Below, piece by piece: positions 1-6,853 of a stretch of 9,132 nt of DNA. A program made the position numbers and the translations under genes. How positions within the stretch are numbered: position 1 is the stretch's first letter; each line of letters opens with the position of its first letter. The stretch is from assembly GCA_002438305.1 (NCBI GenBank), contig DJUI01000037.1, forward strand, positions 1-9,132, written 5' to 3'. Source of the DNA: Staphylococcaceae bacterium UBA6286. GTDB lineage: Bacteria; Bacillota; Bacilli; Staphylococcales; Staphylococcaceae. The notes beneath the pieces were generated by a model that was not told where the DNA came from, did not search any database, and worked only from the letters and a program-made list of their open reading frames with translations.

Positions 1-14
1 GACGTTGCCGGGCA
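1..14 (+). rRNA. rrf: 5S ribosomal RNA, 3' end only (partial)
   Basis: The first 14 bases, GACGTTGCCGGGCA, match the conserved 3' end of Firmicute 5S rRNA, which ends in a GTAGGACGTTGCC(A/G)GGC-type sequence closing helix I. The rest of the gene lies outside the window. The strong terminator 27 bases downstream and the Staphylococcus gene order (an rRNA operon just before the decarboxylase and tmk) support the call. The exact mature 3' end is uncertain by one or two bases, and so short a piece cannot be proven alone. Confidence 0.68.
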
Positions 15-40
15 GAAATATGATGCGATGAGCCGCACTC

Positions 41-65
41 GAGACCGTTCAGGTCTCTTTTTTTT
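41..65 (+). terminator. Intrinsic terminator of the upstream rRNA operon
   Basis: A perfect 6-bp stem, GAGACC (41-46) with GGTCTC (52-57), encloses the loop GTTCA and runs straight into eight T residues (58-65). This is a textbook Rho-independent terminator. It lies just after the 5S rRNA end and before the promoter of the decarboxylase gene, so it most likely ends the rRNA transcript. Confidence 0.9.
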
Positions 66-109
66 GCGTTCTTCTGCCTTGAGAATACAGGAATCACAAC
101 CTTATCATC

Positions 110-118
110 TGGTATACT
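110..118 (+). promoter_or_regulatory. Extended -10 promoter for the decarboxylase-tmk operon
   Basis: TGGTATACT is an extended -10 element (TG-n-TATACT; hexamer 113-118) 30 bases upstream of the first start codon. No good -35 lies 16-18 bases upstream, which is common for extended -10 promoters. A TTGAGA at 79-84 is 28 bases away, too far to pair with this -10. Transcription would start near 125 and give a leader of about 24 bases. It is the only good promoter candidate between the rRNA terminator and the first gene. Confidence 0.6.
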
Positions 119-148
119 AAAACTACTTTCTTAAGGGAGGATGATGTT

Positions 149-1480
149 ATGAATCCTATTACCACTCAGCTCAATTACTATACAAGTCGTGCCATTTCAC
201 TTCATGTACCTGGGCACCATAATGGTACCATCGGCAATCTTGATATAAAGCTTTCTTATGATATGACTGAAATTACTGGACTTGATGATTATCATCATGC
301 TGAAACAATCATAGCTGATAGTGAACGATTATTGACGAGACATTCAGACTATCAATCCCGTTATTTAGTCAATGGAACGACAACTGGACTATTATCAGTT
401 CTGCAAAGCGTCAAATCCTCATCAGTTGCAGTGATGCGAAATGTACACAAATCTGTTTTCAATGGTTTGACTATGGCCGGCTTAAAGGCTTATATTCTAC
501 CGACAACTGTATCAACAGTGTCACAGCAATATGCAGGTATAGATTTTTCTATGATTAATAAAAAAGATCTGGAAGAGGTCACACTTGCTGTACTGACCTA
601 TCCTAATTACTTTGGTGAGACGTATGACATCAAGACAGCTATTGAATTCTTTCATGATTGTGACATTGAAGTACTCGTTGATGAAGCGCACGGGGCACAT
701 TTTGATATTGCTGCCGGTTTTCCTGTTTCTTCGATTCATTACGGAGCGGATTATGTTGTTCAGTCGTATCACAAAACACTTCCTGCACTGACGATGGGTT
801 CAGTGATTCACATTCACCATCAAGCATCGCTGAAAAATAACATACGTCGCTATTTATCGATTCTTCAGACGTCCAGTCCATCCTACCTTGTATTATCAAG
901 CTTGGAACAGGCGCATGCGTTTTACGTCAATTATGATGCAGCGAATTTCTGGCAGAAGCGCAGTATACTCATACAACAGTTAAGCCATCAAGTTGACGTA
1001 GTGGAGATGGATGACCCTCTTAAATTGATGATTAGAAAAGATAGTTATTCAGGAACAGCACTCCAGTCTCTTCTAGAGAAACAGTTCATCTATACCGAAC
1101 TTGCCACGTTATCTGAAGTACTGTTAGTGCTGCCGTTATGGCATGAAGGGGATCATTTTCCGATGGATAGACTGCTGACAGCAATTAAAAAAACGGATGT
1201 GACCGATATACCAGCTAATAATATGATTCAAGCAAAAAATACACTCCCTACTTCTCCTGGATATTTCAATCCTGTGGAAGGTGAGGAACGCATTGTATCT
1301 CTCGTAGAAGGTATCGGCTATTACACGGCGCAGTCACTGATACCGTATCCTCCTGGTATTCCTTTCGTTGTAGCTGGAGAAAGATTGACTGAAGGTCATG
1401 TCACAGTACTTCAAAAATACGTAGGCCAGGGGATTCGTATTCATGGTATGATTGATGGGAAGATAACGATAGTTGAGTGA
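149..1480 (+). CDS. Orn/Lys/Arg decarboxylase family protein (PLP fold type I)
   Basis: This 443-residue protein belongs to the pyridoxal-phosphate-dependent Orn/Lys/Arg decarboxylase family, in the compact form without the N-terminal wing domain, like B. subtilis YaaO and its Staphylococcus homologue. Visible family motifs are HVPGHHNG (19-26), EITGLDDYHH (41-50), NGTTTG (75-80), RNVHKS (97-102), VDEAHGAHF (177-185; Asp178 should contact the PLP ring nitrogen) and SYHKTLPALTMGS (206-218; Lys209 should form the Schiff base). The C-terminal domain carries the PYPPGIP signature (399-405). The start is set by AAGGGAGG at 133-140, eight bases before ATG; two nearer ATGs at 141 and 144 run into a stop. 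It is the first gene of its operon and ends eight bases before tmk. The substrate (arginine, lysine or ornithine) cannot be told from sequence. One oddity is PGHH where the family usually has PGHK. Confidence 0.94.
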   Translation: MNPITTQLNYYTSRAISLHVPGHHNGTIGNLDIKLSYDMTEITGLDDYHHAETIIADSERLLTRHSDYQSRYLVNGTTTGLLSVLQSVKSSSVAVMRNVHKSVFNGLTMAGLKAYILPTTVSTVSQQYAGIDFSMINKKDLEEVTLAVLTYPNYFGETYDIKTAIEFFHDCDIEVLVDEAHGAHFDIAAGFPVSSIHYGADYVVQSYHKTLPALTMGSVIHIHHQASLKNNIRRYLSILQTSSPSYLVLSSLEQAHAFYVNYDAANFWQKRSILIQQLSHQVDVVEMDDPLKLMIRKDSYSGTALQSLLEKQFIYTELATLSEVLLVLPLWHEGDHFPMDRLLTAIKKTDVTDIPANNMIQAKNTLPTSPGYFNPVEGEERIVSLVEGIGYYTAQSLIPYPPGIPFVVAGERLTEGHVTVLQKYVGQGIRIHGMIDGKITIVE

Positions 1481-1488
1481 GGGATAGT

Positions 1489-2103
1489 ATGAGTTTGTTT
1501 ATCACATTTGAAGGGCCGGAGGGATCCGGTAAATCGACGGTTATGTCAGCAGTTGCTGAACGTCTTAGTGAACGCTGCGAGATTGTCACCACACGTGAGC
1601 CAGGCGGTATAAAAATTAGCGAGGCTATTCGAGAATTACTGCTGCATGATCAAAATGATATGGATTACCGCACAGAGGCGCTGCTGTTCGCTGCAAGCAG
1701 AAGACAGCATCTAGTTGAAAAAGTACTGCCGGCGCTTGCTGCAGGGAAATTAGTGTTATGCGACCGGTTTATTGACAGCTCCCTTGCTTACCAAGGATAT
1801 GCCCGTGGAATCGGTAAAGAAGATATTTTAACAATCAATGACTTTGCTATAGAATCTCATTATCCAGATTTGACACTTTACCTGCGTGTTGACGCTGAAG
1901 TCGGTCTCAGCAGGATTGCTGATAACGCACGGGAAACTAACCGGCTGGATAAAGAGACTCTTGAATTTCACAAGCGCGTCTGTGCCGGCTATGATCAACT
2001 AGCGGAAGATTACCCGGACCGCATTCATGTAGTCGATGCTTCGCAAGCCCTTGAAGAAGTGATTGAAACGGTCTATAATATCATCATCAAAAAATTAAAA
2101 TAG
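1489..2103 (+). CDS. tmk: Thymidylate kinase (dTMP kinase)
   Basis: This cytosolic enzyme phosphorylates dTMP to dTDP with ATP, an essential step of dTTP supply. With the start chosen here it is 204 residues, close to the usual 205-210. It shows the P-loop GPEGSGKST (9-17), the TREPGG motif (35-40), the DRF of the dTMP site (Asp92-Arg93-Phe94) followed by IDSSLAYQG, and a LID region near 141-156. I chose ATG at 1489, with GAGGG at 1479-1483 five bases before it, over an in-frame GTG at 1477. The GTG would add MRDS, overlaps the previous stop and has no ribosome site of its own; the family normally begins M-x-x-F-I-T-F-E-G. It sits in one operon with the decarboxylase upstream and darA downstream. 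No key residue is missing. Confidence 0.97.
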   Translation: MSLFITFEGPEGSGKSTVMSAVAERLSERCEIVTTREPGGIKISEAIRELLLHDQNDMDYRTEALLFAASRRQHLVEKVLPALAAGKLVLCDRFIDSSLAYQGYARGIGKEDILTINDFAIESHYPDLTLYLRVDAEVGLSRIADNARETNRLDKETLEFHKRVCAGYDQLAEDYPDRIHVVDASQALEEVIETVYNIIIKKLK

Positions 2104-2463
<360 letters not shown>

Positions 2464-2465
2464 CG

Positions 2466-2487
2466 AGCTGCAGCTATGCAGCTTTTT
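2466..2487 (+). terminator. Terminator-like hairpin between darA and holB
   Basis: AGCTGCA (2466-2472) pairs perfectly with TGCAGCT (2477-2483) around the loop GCTA, and four T residues follow (2484-2487). The stem begins three bases after the darA stop codon, and the holB ribosome site follows ten bases after the T run. No promoter is visible between the hairpin and holB, so it probably terminates only part of the transcripts or acts as a processing or stability element. Confidence 0.55.
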
Positions 2488-2505
2488 CAATATAACGGAG
2501 GACTT

Positions 2506-3429
2506 ATGAACAGACAACTCCAGCAATTAGTAACAGCCAATAAATTATCACATGCTTATTTGATGGAAGGCACTCAGCGTACGGCCCTGAAAGAAGAAGC
2601 TATCCAGTTTGCGGCTCATATATTAGCGGCAGATGACACAGTACGTTCCCGCGTATTCAGTCATAACCACTCAGATTTCTACTGGCTGGAGACAGATGAG
2701 CAGTCGATTAAGAAGGAAATGATTGAAGAACTGCTGCACCGGATGAATCAGAAGCCGGTGGAGGGCGATTATAAAGTATATGTTATCGTTGATTTCGATA
2801 AAGTGACGGTACAAGGTGAGAATTCTATTCTGAAATTTCTTGAAGAGCCGCCGCCGAATACGGTCGCTTTGCTCTTGACAACTAAATCGGGCGAAATTCT
2901 GCCGACTATTCATTCGAGATGCCAGCATATTTCTGTGTCTGCACCATCGGATGATACACTCCGTACAGCGTTGATAAACGGCGGAATTAGCGAAGCTCAG
3001 GCTGCCACATTGGTCGCATTGTCATTTGGTGAGGAAGAAGCAAATGACTGGATGGAAGAAAAAGAGTTCACGCAACTGCGCACAGCCATGTTAAAATGGG
3101 CAGATATGATGATGACTGACAGCACGATGGGGCTCGTCCAAATTGTCGACCTGCTGCAGATTGTATCAGACCGCGAACAGCAGTTGCTGGCACTCGACAT
3201 GCTCCAGCTGTATTTTCAGGATATGATATATATCAAACTGAACAATCATCATTTGAGTTTTCCGGACCATCAGCCGAAACTGGAAATATTGGCACGCCAT
3301 AGATCATTGTCCGAATGCGTTAAGTGGATTGATGTCGTCCTGCTCGGCAAAAGAAACTTATTACAGTACGTCAGCCCAATGCTGGTGTTTGAACATATAG
3401 CGATTCAAATCGCAAAAGAGGTGAAATAA
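2506..3429 (+). CDS. holB: DNA polymerase III subunit delta' (clamp loader)
   Basis: Delta' is a structural subunit of the clamp-loader complex that places the DnaN sliding clamp on DNA. This copy has 307 residues, close to S. aureus HolB. It opens with the family pattern LSHAYLMEG (14-22), has a Walker-B-like VDFDKV (95-100), the conserved run ENSILKFLEEPPPN (105-118) and the SRC motif (137-139) that supplies an arginine finger to a neighbouring subunit. The ATP-binding loop is degenerate, as expected for delta'. No cysteine lies between residues 30 and 135, so the four-Cys zinc module of E. coli and B. subtilis delta' is absent. ATG at 2506 follows GGAGG (2497-2501). The in-frame ATG at 2476 is rejected because it lies inside the preceding hairpin and would add ten unsupported residues. 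The stop codon abuts the start of ricT. Confidence 0.94.
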   Translation: MNRQLQQLVTANKLSHAYLMEGTQRTALKEEAIQFAAHILAADDTVRSRVFSHNHSDFYWLETDEQSIKKEMIEELLHRMNQKPVEGDYKVYVIVDFDKVTVQGENSILKFLEEPPPNTVALLLTTKSGEILPTIHSRCQHISVSAPSDDTLRTALINGGISEAQAATLVALSFGEEEANDWMEEKEFTQLRTAMLKWADMMMTDSTMGLVQIVDLLQIVSDREQQLLALDMLQLYFQDMIYIKLNNHHLSFPDHQPKLEILARHRSLSECVKWIDVVLLGKRNLLQYVSPMLVFEHIAIQIAKEVK

Positions 3430-4227
3430 GTGATAGAAATCATCGGTATTAAATATCACAGAGCAGATAAAACAGAATATTTCGTACCTAATGGGGAGAC
3501 TTATCAATTAAATGATTACGTAGTCGTTGAATCGAAACGAGGGCAGGAACTGGCTCGTGTCGTCATCGGTAATCGACAGGTCGAGGAAACAGACGTCGTT
3601 CTGCCTGTACCTGCTATTAAACGTCGTGCGACACAGCAGGATATGCTGAAGTATGAATCGAACATGCAGGAAGCGGATGCAGCATTGAAACGCTGCAAAG
3701 TACTGGTAAAAAAGCATCAGCTCGAAATGTATTTAGTCAATGCTGTCTATACGCTTGATAAAGGTAAAATTATATTTAACTTTACAGCGAATGAACGGAT
3801 AGACTTCAGAGAGCTGGTTAAGAGTCTGGCATATGAACTGAAAACACGTATTGAACTGCGTCAAATAGGTGTCAGAGATGAAGCGAAGATACTTGGTGGT
3901 ATCGGCCCGTGTGGGCGCAGCTTGTGCTGTTCGACTTATTTAGGAGATTTCGAACCTGTTTCAATTAAGATGGCTAAAGATCAAAATTTATCACTCAACC
4001 CCTCAAAAATATCCGGTGCATGCGGCAGATTGATGTGCTGTCTGAAATATGAGAATGATTACTATGAAGAAACAAGAAAGAAACTCCCTGACATTGGTGA
4101 TAAAATTGACACACCCGAAGGACCAGGAAAAGTCATCGCCCTCAATATTCTTGATGTGACGATGCAGGTGAAAATTCAGGGGATGGAACAGCCGCTTGAA
4201 TATCATATCGATGAAATCAATGCTTAA
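3430..4227 (+). CDS. ricT: RicT (YaaT), PSP1-domain iron-sulfur protein of the RNase Y specificity complex
   Basis: RicT forms the Ric (Y) complex with RicA (YmcA) and RicF (YlbF). In B. subtilis this complex binds [4Fe-4S] clusters and helps RNase Y mature mRNAs; it also affects competence, biofilm formation and sporulation. The protein has 265 residues and the PSP1 core. Two cysteine groups, CGRSLCC (161-167) and CGRLMCC (198-204), give six cysteines (161, 166, 167, 198, 203, 204) placed to ligate clusters. Between them lies the highly conserved [19 protein letters not shown] (168-186). It starts with GTG at 3430, directly after the holB stop codon, with GAGG at 3418-3421 eight bases upstream inside holB. 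Translational coupling to holB is therefore likely. Nothing is missing relative to the family. Confidence 0.96.
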   Translation: MIEIIGIKYHRADKTEYFVPNGETYQLNDYVVVESKRGQELARVVIGNRQVEETDVVLPVPAIKRRATQQDMLKYESNMQEADAALKRCKVLVKKHQLEMYLVNAVYTLDKGKIIFNFTANERIDFRELVKSLAYELKTRIELRQIGVRDEAKILGGIGPCGRSLCCSTYLGDFEPVSIKMAKDQNLSLNPSKISGACGRLMCCLKYENDYYEETRKKLPDIGDKIDTPEGPGKVIALNILDVTMQVKIQGMEQPLEYHIDEINA

Positions 4228-4238
4228 GGAATGATAAT

Positions 4239-4559
4239 GTGAATCGAGACGATTTATTGAACAAAATTATGGAACTGGAACAGCAGATGAATATGATTCA
4301 GCAAGGGTTTGTTGAATTGAAACAGCAGACTGTCGATCTTGTCGAAGAGAATGTAGCGTTGAAGCTGGAGCGGGACAACATGCAGCGGATGATTCAGTCA
4401 CAGAAGAATCAGCCTAAGAAAATGAAGTCGCTTCAAAGTAAGGATAACCTTGCAATGCTCTATGCTGAAGGGTTCCATATATGCAGAGGTGAACTGTTCG
4501 GTAAGCACCGCGGCGGTGGTGACTGTATGTTCTGCCTCAGCTTACTGGATTCGGATTAA
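4239..4559 (+). CDS. yabA: YabA, negative regulator of replication initiation
   Basis: YabA binds DnaA and the sliding clamp DnaN and limits re-initiation at oriC; in B. subtilis it works as a tetramer. This copy has 106 residues, slightly shorter than the usual 110-120. Residues 1-55 form a long heptad-like helix rich in Leu, Met, Glu and Gln, which is the coiled-coil multimerisation part. A basic linker follows (56-66). The C-terminal zinc domain contains [16 protein letters not shown] and the ligands His80, Cys82, Cys96 and Cys99. Translation begins at GTG 4239 with AAGGA at 4226-4230 overlapping the ricT stop codon. The position directly after ricT and near holB is the standard Bacillales arrangement. 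The stop codon is part of a terminator hairpin. Confidence 0.95.
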   Translation: MNRDDLLNKIMELEQQMNMIQQGFVELKQQTVDLVEENVALKLERDNMQRMIQSQKNQPKKMKSLQSKDNLAMLYAEGFHICRGELFGKHRGGGDCMFCLSLLDSD

Positions 4560-4581
4560 AGGGGCAGCAATGCCTTTTTTT
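4558..4581 (+). terminator. Terminator hairpin overlapping the yabA stop codon
   Basis: GGCA (4563-4566) pairs with TGCC (4571-4574) around GCAA, a stable GNRA tetraloop. Two G-T pairs and three A-T pairs extend the stem to 4558 and 4579. Seven T residues run from 4575 to 4581. The GC part of the stem is short, so strength is uncertain. It would end the darA/holB-ricT-yabA transcript or attenuate yabB, whose ribosome site starts four bases later. Confidence 0.6.
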
Positions 4582-4594
4582 CTTGGAGGAACAT

Positions 4595-5320
4595 ATGCTT
4601 AAAGAGAACGAACGTTTAGACCAATTGATAAAAGAAAACTTACAAATCATCCAGAATGATGCGGTATTTTCATTCTCGACCGATGCACTGCTCCTTGGTC
4701 ATTTCACGCCTAAACTCAACAAAGGCCGCGTCATGGACCTCTGTTCAGGAAACGGTATTATACCGCTCCTTCTTAGTCACGGCTCAAACTATACGATCGA
4801 TGCAGTCGAAATACAGCCGCAGCTGGCAGATATGGCAAGGCGGACCGTTGAACGTAACGGCCTGTCTGACCGCATCACTGTATATGAGATGGATTTAAAG
4901 GAGTCGACGCGATTTATTCCGAGTCAATATGATATTGTCACTTGTAATCCGCCGTACTTCCGTGCAAACCAGTCATTCCGGCATCTGAAAGAAGCACATC
5001 AAATTGCGCGTCATGAAGTGATGTGTACACTCGATGACTGTACACACGCAGCACGCCATCTACTGAAGCAGGGTGGCAAACTCTATCTCGTTCATCGTGC
5101 GGATCGTCTCGTCGACTGCCTGGTCTCTATGCGTGCGGCAGACATTGAGCCGAAGAAACTGTGGCAGATTTATTCAAAGCCTGATAAACCGGCCGCTGTC
5201 ACCGTTGTCATTGAAGGGATCAAAGGCGGTAAACCGGACTGTAAAGTAATGCCGCCGTTCTATATATATGATAATTCCGGTGTATATTCGCCCGAAATGA
5301 AAGAGGTATATTATGGCTGA
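4595..5320 (+). CDS. yabB: tRNA1(Val) adenine-37 N6-methyltransferase-like protein (YabB/TrmN6)
   Basis: This class I SAM-dependent methyltransferase of 241 residues is related to E. coli TrmN6, which makes m6A37 in tRNA1(Val). The SAM loop is DLCSGNG (48-54), the acidic ribose-binding residue is Glu72 in VEIQ, and the catalytic NPPY is at 118-121, typical of N6-adenine or glutamine methylation. The N-terminal NERLDQLI and [13 protein letters not shown] (25-37) are characteristic of this subfamily. I chose ATG 4595 with GGAGG at 4585-4589. A longer reading frame opens with TTG at 4583, but that codon runs into the ribosome site. The gene overlaps yazA by eight bases, which suggests translational coupling. 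The exact tRNA target in Firmicutes is inferred from family membership only. Confidence 0.93.
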   Translation: MLKENERLDQLIKENLQIIQNDAVFSFSTDALLLGHFTPKLNKGRVMDLCSGNGIIPLLLSHGSNYTIDAVEIQPQLADMARRTVERNGLSDRITVYEMDLKESTRFIPSQYDIVTCNPPYFRANQSFRHLKEAHQIARHEVMCTLDDCTHAARHLLKQGGKLYLVHRADRLVDCLVSMRAADIEPKKLWQIYSKPDKPAAVTVVIEGIKGGKPDCKVMPPFYIYDNSGVYSPEMKEVYYG

Positions 5321-5606
5321 TCATTATATCTATATATTAACATGCAGTGACGGTACATTGTATACAGGGTACACAACAGACCTCGATAAGCGCTTAACAA
5401 TGCACAACTCAGGGAAAGGTGCAAAATATACTAGAACGAGACGTCCCGTCAGCCGGGTCTATTCAGAACGTCATACGTCGAAGTCAGCAGCGATGCAGCG
5501 CGAATATGCGATTAAGCAGCTGACTAGACAGCAAAAATTGCAAATGATCAAGGAGGCAGCACATGAGTACACTTTATCTAGTGGGAACACCCATCGGCAA
5601 CCTTGA
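5313..5606 (+). CDS. yazA: GIY-YIG nuclease-superfamily protein YazA
   Basis: This small single-domain protein of the GIY-YIG superfamily (UPF0213/YazA group) has no firmly established function. YIY (5-7) and YTG (17-19) correspond to the GIY and YIG elements. Arg27 sits in the expected helix and Glu64 in QREYAIK is the metal-binding glutamate, so the active-site residues look intact. The domain ends near residue 82, where related proteins normally stop, but this frame continues to 97 residues. All residues from about 84 on are encoded inside the start of rsmI in another frame. ATG 5313 follows AAGAGG at 5301-5306 and lies within the end of yabB. Its constant place between yabB and rsmI hints at a link to RNA modification or repair, which is only inference. 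Confidence 0.93.
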   Translation: MADHYIYILTCSDGTLYTGYTTDLDKRLTMHNSGKGAKYTRTRRPVSRVYSERHTSKSAAMQREYAIKQLTRQQKLQMIKEAAHEYTLSSGNTHRQP

Positions 5607-6396
5607 AGATATGACCTTCCGAGCGGTTCGTATACTGCAGGAAGTAGATGTCATTGCTTGTGAAGATACACGGGTAACGGGTAGATTGACGCATCATTAT
5701 GAGATTAAGACACCACTTAAAAGTTATCATGAACATAATAAGGACAAGATGACAGAAGTACTTGTAGCGATGCTTAGAGAAGGGAAGTCTGTAGCTCTCG
5801 TTTCAGATGCAGGGCTTCCACTCATCAGTGACCCAGGCTATGAACTGGTCAATGCTGTCAGAGATGCTGGCTTAACTGTTGTCACAGTGCCCGGGCCGAA
5901 CGCCGCATTAACCGCGTTGATGACGAGCGGATTATCTTCTTATTCTTTTCTGTTCAATGGATTTCTGCCGCGTAAGGAATCTGACAAACATGCTAAGCTT
6001 GAGGAATTAATGCAGCAGCCGCATTCTATTCTGCTATATGAATCTCCTTACCGTGTGAAAGATACATTGACCACTATTGCGAAAATAGATGCGGAGCGGC
6101 GTGTAGCACTTGCAAGAGAGTTGACGAAGCGGTTTGAGCAGGTTGTAACAGCACCAGTCAAGGACCTGCTGGCTAAAATTGAGCATGACATCCCGTTAAA
6201 AGGTGAGTTCGTCATTGTCATTGATGGTCAGTACGAAGCTCATGTGGAGCAGTGGTGGGGTGATTTATCACTGAATGACCACGTGAATCACTATATCAGC
6301 GAAGGACAGTCATCAAAAGAGGCGATCAAACAAGTAGCTGTTGAGCGAGGACTGAAAAAAAGAGAAGTCTATGATAGTTTTCATATACATGATTAA
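5563..6396 (+). CDS. rsmI: 16S rRNA (cytidine-1402-2'-O)-methyltransferase RsmI
   Basis: RsmI methylates the ribose of C1402 in the decoding centre of 16S rRNA; with RsmH it fine-tunes start-codon choice and fidelity. This copy has 277 residues, the normal length. It belongs to the tetrapyrrole-methylase fold: [15 protein letters not shown] (7-21), EDTR (34-37), [13 protein letters not shown] (80-92), [11 protein letters not shown] (109-119) and FLPRK (134-138) are all present. The start ATG 5563 has the strong site AAGGAGG (5550-5556) six bases upstream, inside yazA. The overlap with yazA is 44 bases, unusually long for this operon. It is the last gene of the plus-strand array, followed at once by a hairpin shared with the convergent abrB. 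Confidence 0.97.
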   Translation: MSTLYLVGTPIGNLEDMTFRAVRILQEVDVIACEDTRVTGRLTHHYEIKTPLKSYHEHNKDKMTEVLVAMLREGKSVALVSDAGLPLISDPGYELVNAVRDAGLTVVTVPGPNAALTALMTSGLSSYSFLFNGFLPRKESDKHAKLEELMQQPHSILLYESPYRVKDTLTTIAKIDAERRVALARELTKRFEQVVTAPVKDLLAKIEHDIPLKGEFVIVIDGQYEAHVEQWWGDLSLNDHVNHYISEGQSSKEAIKQVAVERGLKKREVYDSFHIHD

Positions 6397-6423
6397 AGCC
6401 CCGGCGCTCTTGCGCCAGGGCTT
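6396..6423. terminator. Hairpin between convergent rsmI and abrB, probably bidirectional
   Basis: AAGCCC (6396-6401) pairs with GGGCTT (6418-6423) and GGCGC (6403-6407) with GCGCC (6412-6416), with one C/A mismatch and the loop TCTT. The 11-bp stem is the most GC-rich one seen in the window. The T run after it is weak on either strand (ATTATTTT a few bases on in plus, CTTTAAT in minus). It lies directly between the stop codons of two converging genes, so it probably ends both transcripts. Confidence 0.75.
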
Positions 6424-6429
6424 GATGTA

Positions 6430-6714
6430 TTATTTTGCTGCTTTTTCTTTTTCTTCAATTTCTTTGATTAACTGTTCAGCGCCTTCTTTGCTAAGAACAA
6501 GTTTACCGCCTGCTAATAAGTAGTTATCTTCAGAAACGTCACCAGTGACTGCACAAGTCATGCTTGGTTTATATTTCTTTAAAATAATTTTATCTGAATC
6601 AGTGTAAATCTCTAATGCATCTTTTTCAGCGATGTCTAAGATACGACGTAATTCAATCGGAATTACAACACGTCCCAATTCATCAACTTTTCTTACAATA
6701 CCTGTTGATTTCAT
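6430..6714 (-). CDS. abrB: AbrB-family transition-state regulator
   Basis: AbrB is a small DNA-binding protein that represses many post-exponential genes in Bacillus and often its own gene. This 94-residue copy is nearly identical to B. subtilis AbrB in its N-terminal domain: STGIVRKVDELGRVVIPIE (3-21), with arginines 8, 15, 23 and 24, which are the DNA-contacting residues known in B. subtilis. The swapped-hairpin domain ends near Lys49, and Cys54 is kept. The C-terminal multimerisation part contains LAGGKLVLSKEGAEQLI (67-83). ATG at 6714 follows GGAGGA (6728-6723) by eight bases; another ATG five bases upstream is out of frame and stops at once. It is transcribed alone, opposite to its neighbours, from its own promoter. 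The place between rsmI and metG is as in B. subtilis. Confidence 0.97.
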   Translation of the reverse strand: MKSTGIVRKVDELGRVVIPIELRRILDIAEKDALEIYTDSDKIILKKYKPSMTCAVTGDVSEDNYLLAGGKLVLSKEGAEQLIKEIEEKEKAAK

Positions 6715-6752
6715 AACATTTATCCTCCAAAATAGTTAGTAATATTTTCTAA

Positions 6753-6787
6753 TTCGACATATCAATAGACAAATTCGACATTTGACA
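6753..6787 (-). promoter_or_regulatory. Cluster of TGTCGAA (0A-box-like) operators in the abrB leader
   Basis: Read on the minus strand, exact TGTCGAA occurs at 6780-6774 and 6759-6753, each inside the 10-mer ATGTCGAATT, 21 bp apart or two helical turns. A one-mismatch copy, TGTCAAA (6787-6781), abuts the first in direct tandem. Relative to the predicted abrB start near 6788 the three sites lie at about +2 to +8, +9 to +15 and +30 to +36. TGTCGAA is the known core of the Spo0A box, and B. subtilis Spo0A represses abrB from just downstream of its start. What binds here is unknown; see the findings. Confidence 0.6.
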
Positions 6788-6794
6788 TAGTTAG

Positions 6795-6823
6795 AATATA
6801 CTACCATAAATATACAATGTCAA
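6795..6823 (-). promoter_or_regulatory. Sigma-A promoter of abrB
   Basis: On the minus strand a consensus TTGACA (6823-6818) is followed after exactly 17 bases by TATATT (6800-6795), one mismatch from TATAAT. The predicted start is near 6788, giving a leader of about 74 bases before the abrB ATG. That leader carries the TGTCGAA repeats and a weak A/T hairpin (AAAATA 6729-6734 with TATTTT 6743-6748) next to the ribosome site. Confidence 0.85.
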
Positions 6824-6853
6824 TAAGTTTGTTTATATATTAAGTTTTGTAAA

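Noticed and set aside
79..107. TTGAGA (79-84) with TTATCA (102-107) as the decarboxylase promoter
   Set aside because: The spacing of 17 is right but the -10 is poor; the extended TGGTATACT at 110-118 is a much better match.
521..899. Two overlapping minus-strand reading frames within the decarboxylase gene
   Set aside because: They lie opposite the conserved active-site region (VDEAHGAHF to SYHKT) of a real gene and resemble nothing recognisable.
1477..1488. Upstream GTG start for tmk adding MRDS
   Set aside because: It overlaps the decarboxylase stop, has no ribosome site at a proper distance, and the family starts right before the FITFEG strand; ATG 1489 has GAGGG five bases upstream.
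2476..2505. Upstream ATG start for holB adding ten residues
   Set aside because: The ATG lies in the loop and stem of the darA terminator-like hairpin, and GGAGG at 2497-2501 points to ATG 2506.
4331..4346. TGTCGAT and TGTCGAA in tandem inside yabA as further 0A boxes
   Set aside because: They fall in a conserved coding stretch (VDLVEEN) and one exact heptamer per 9 kb is expected by chance; no promoter is nearby.
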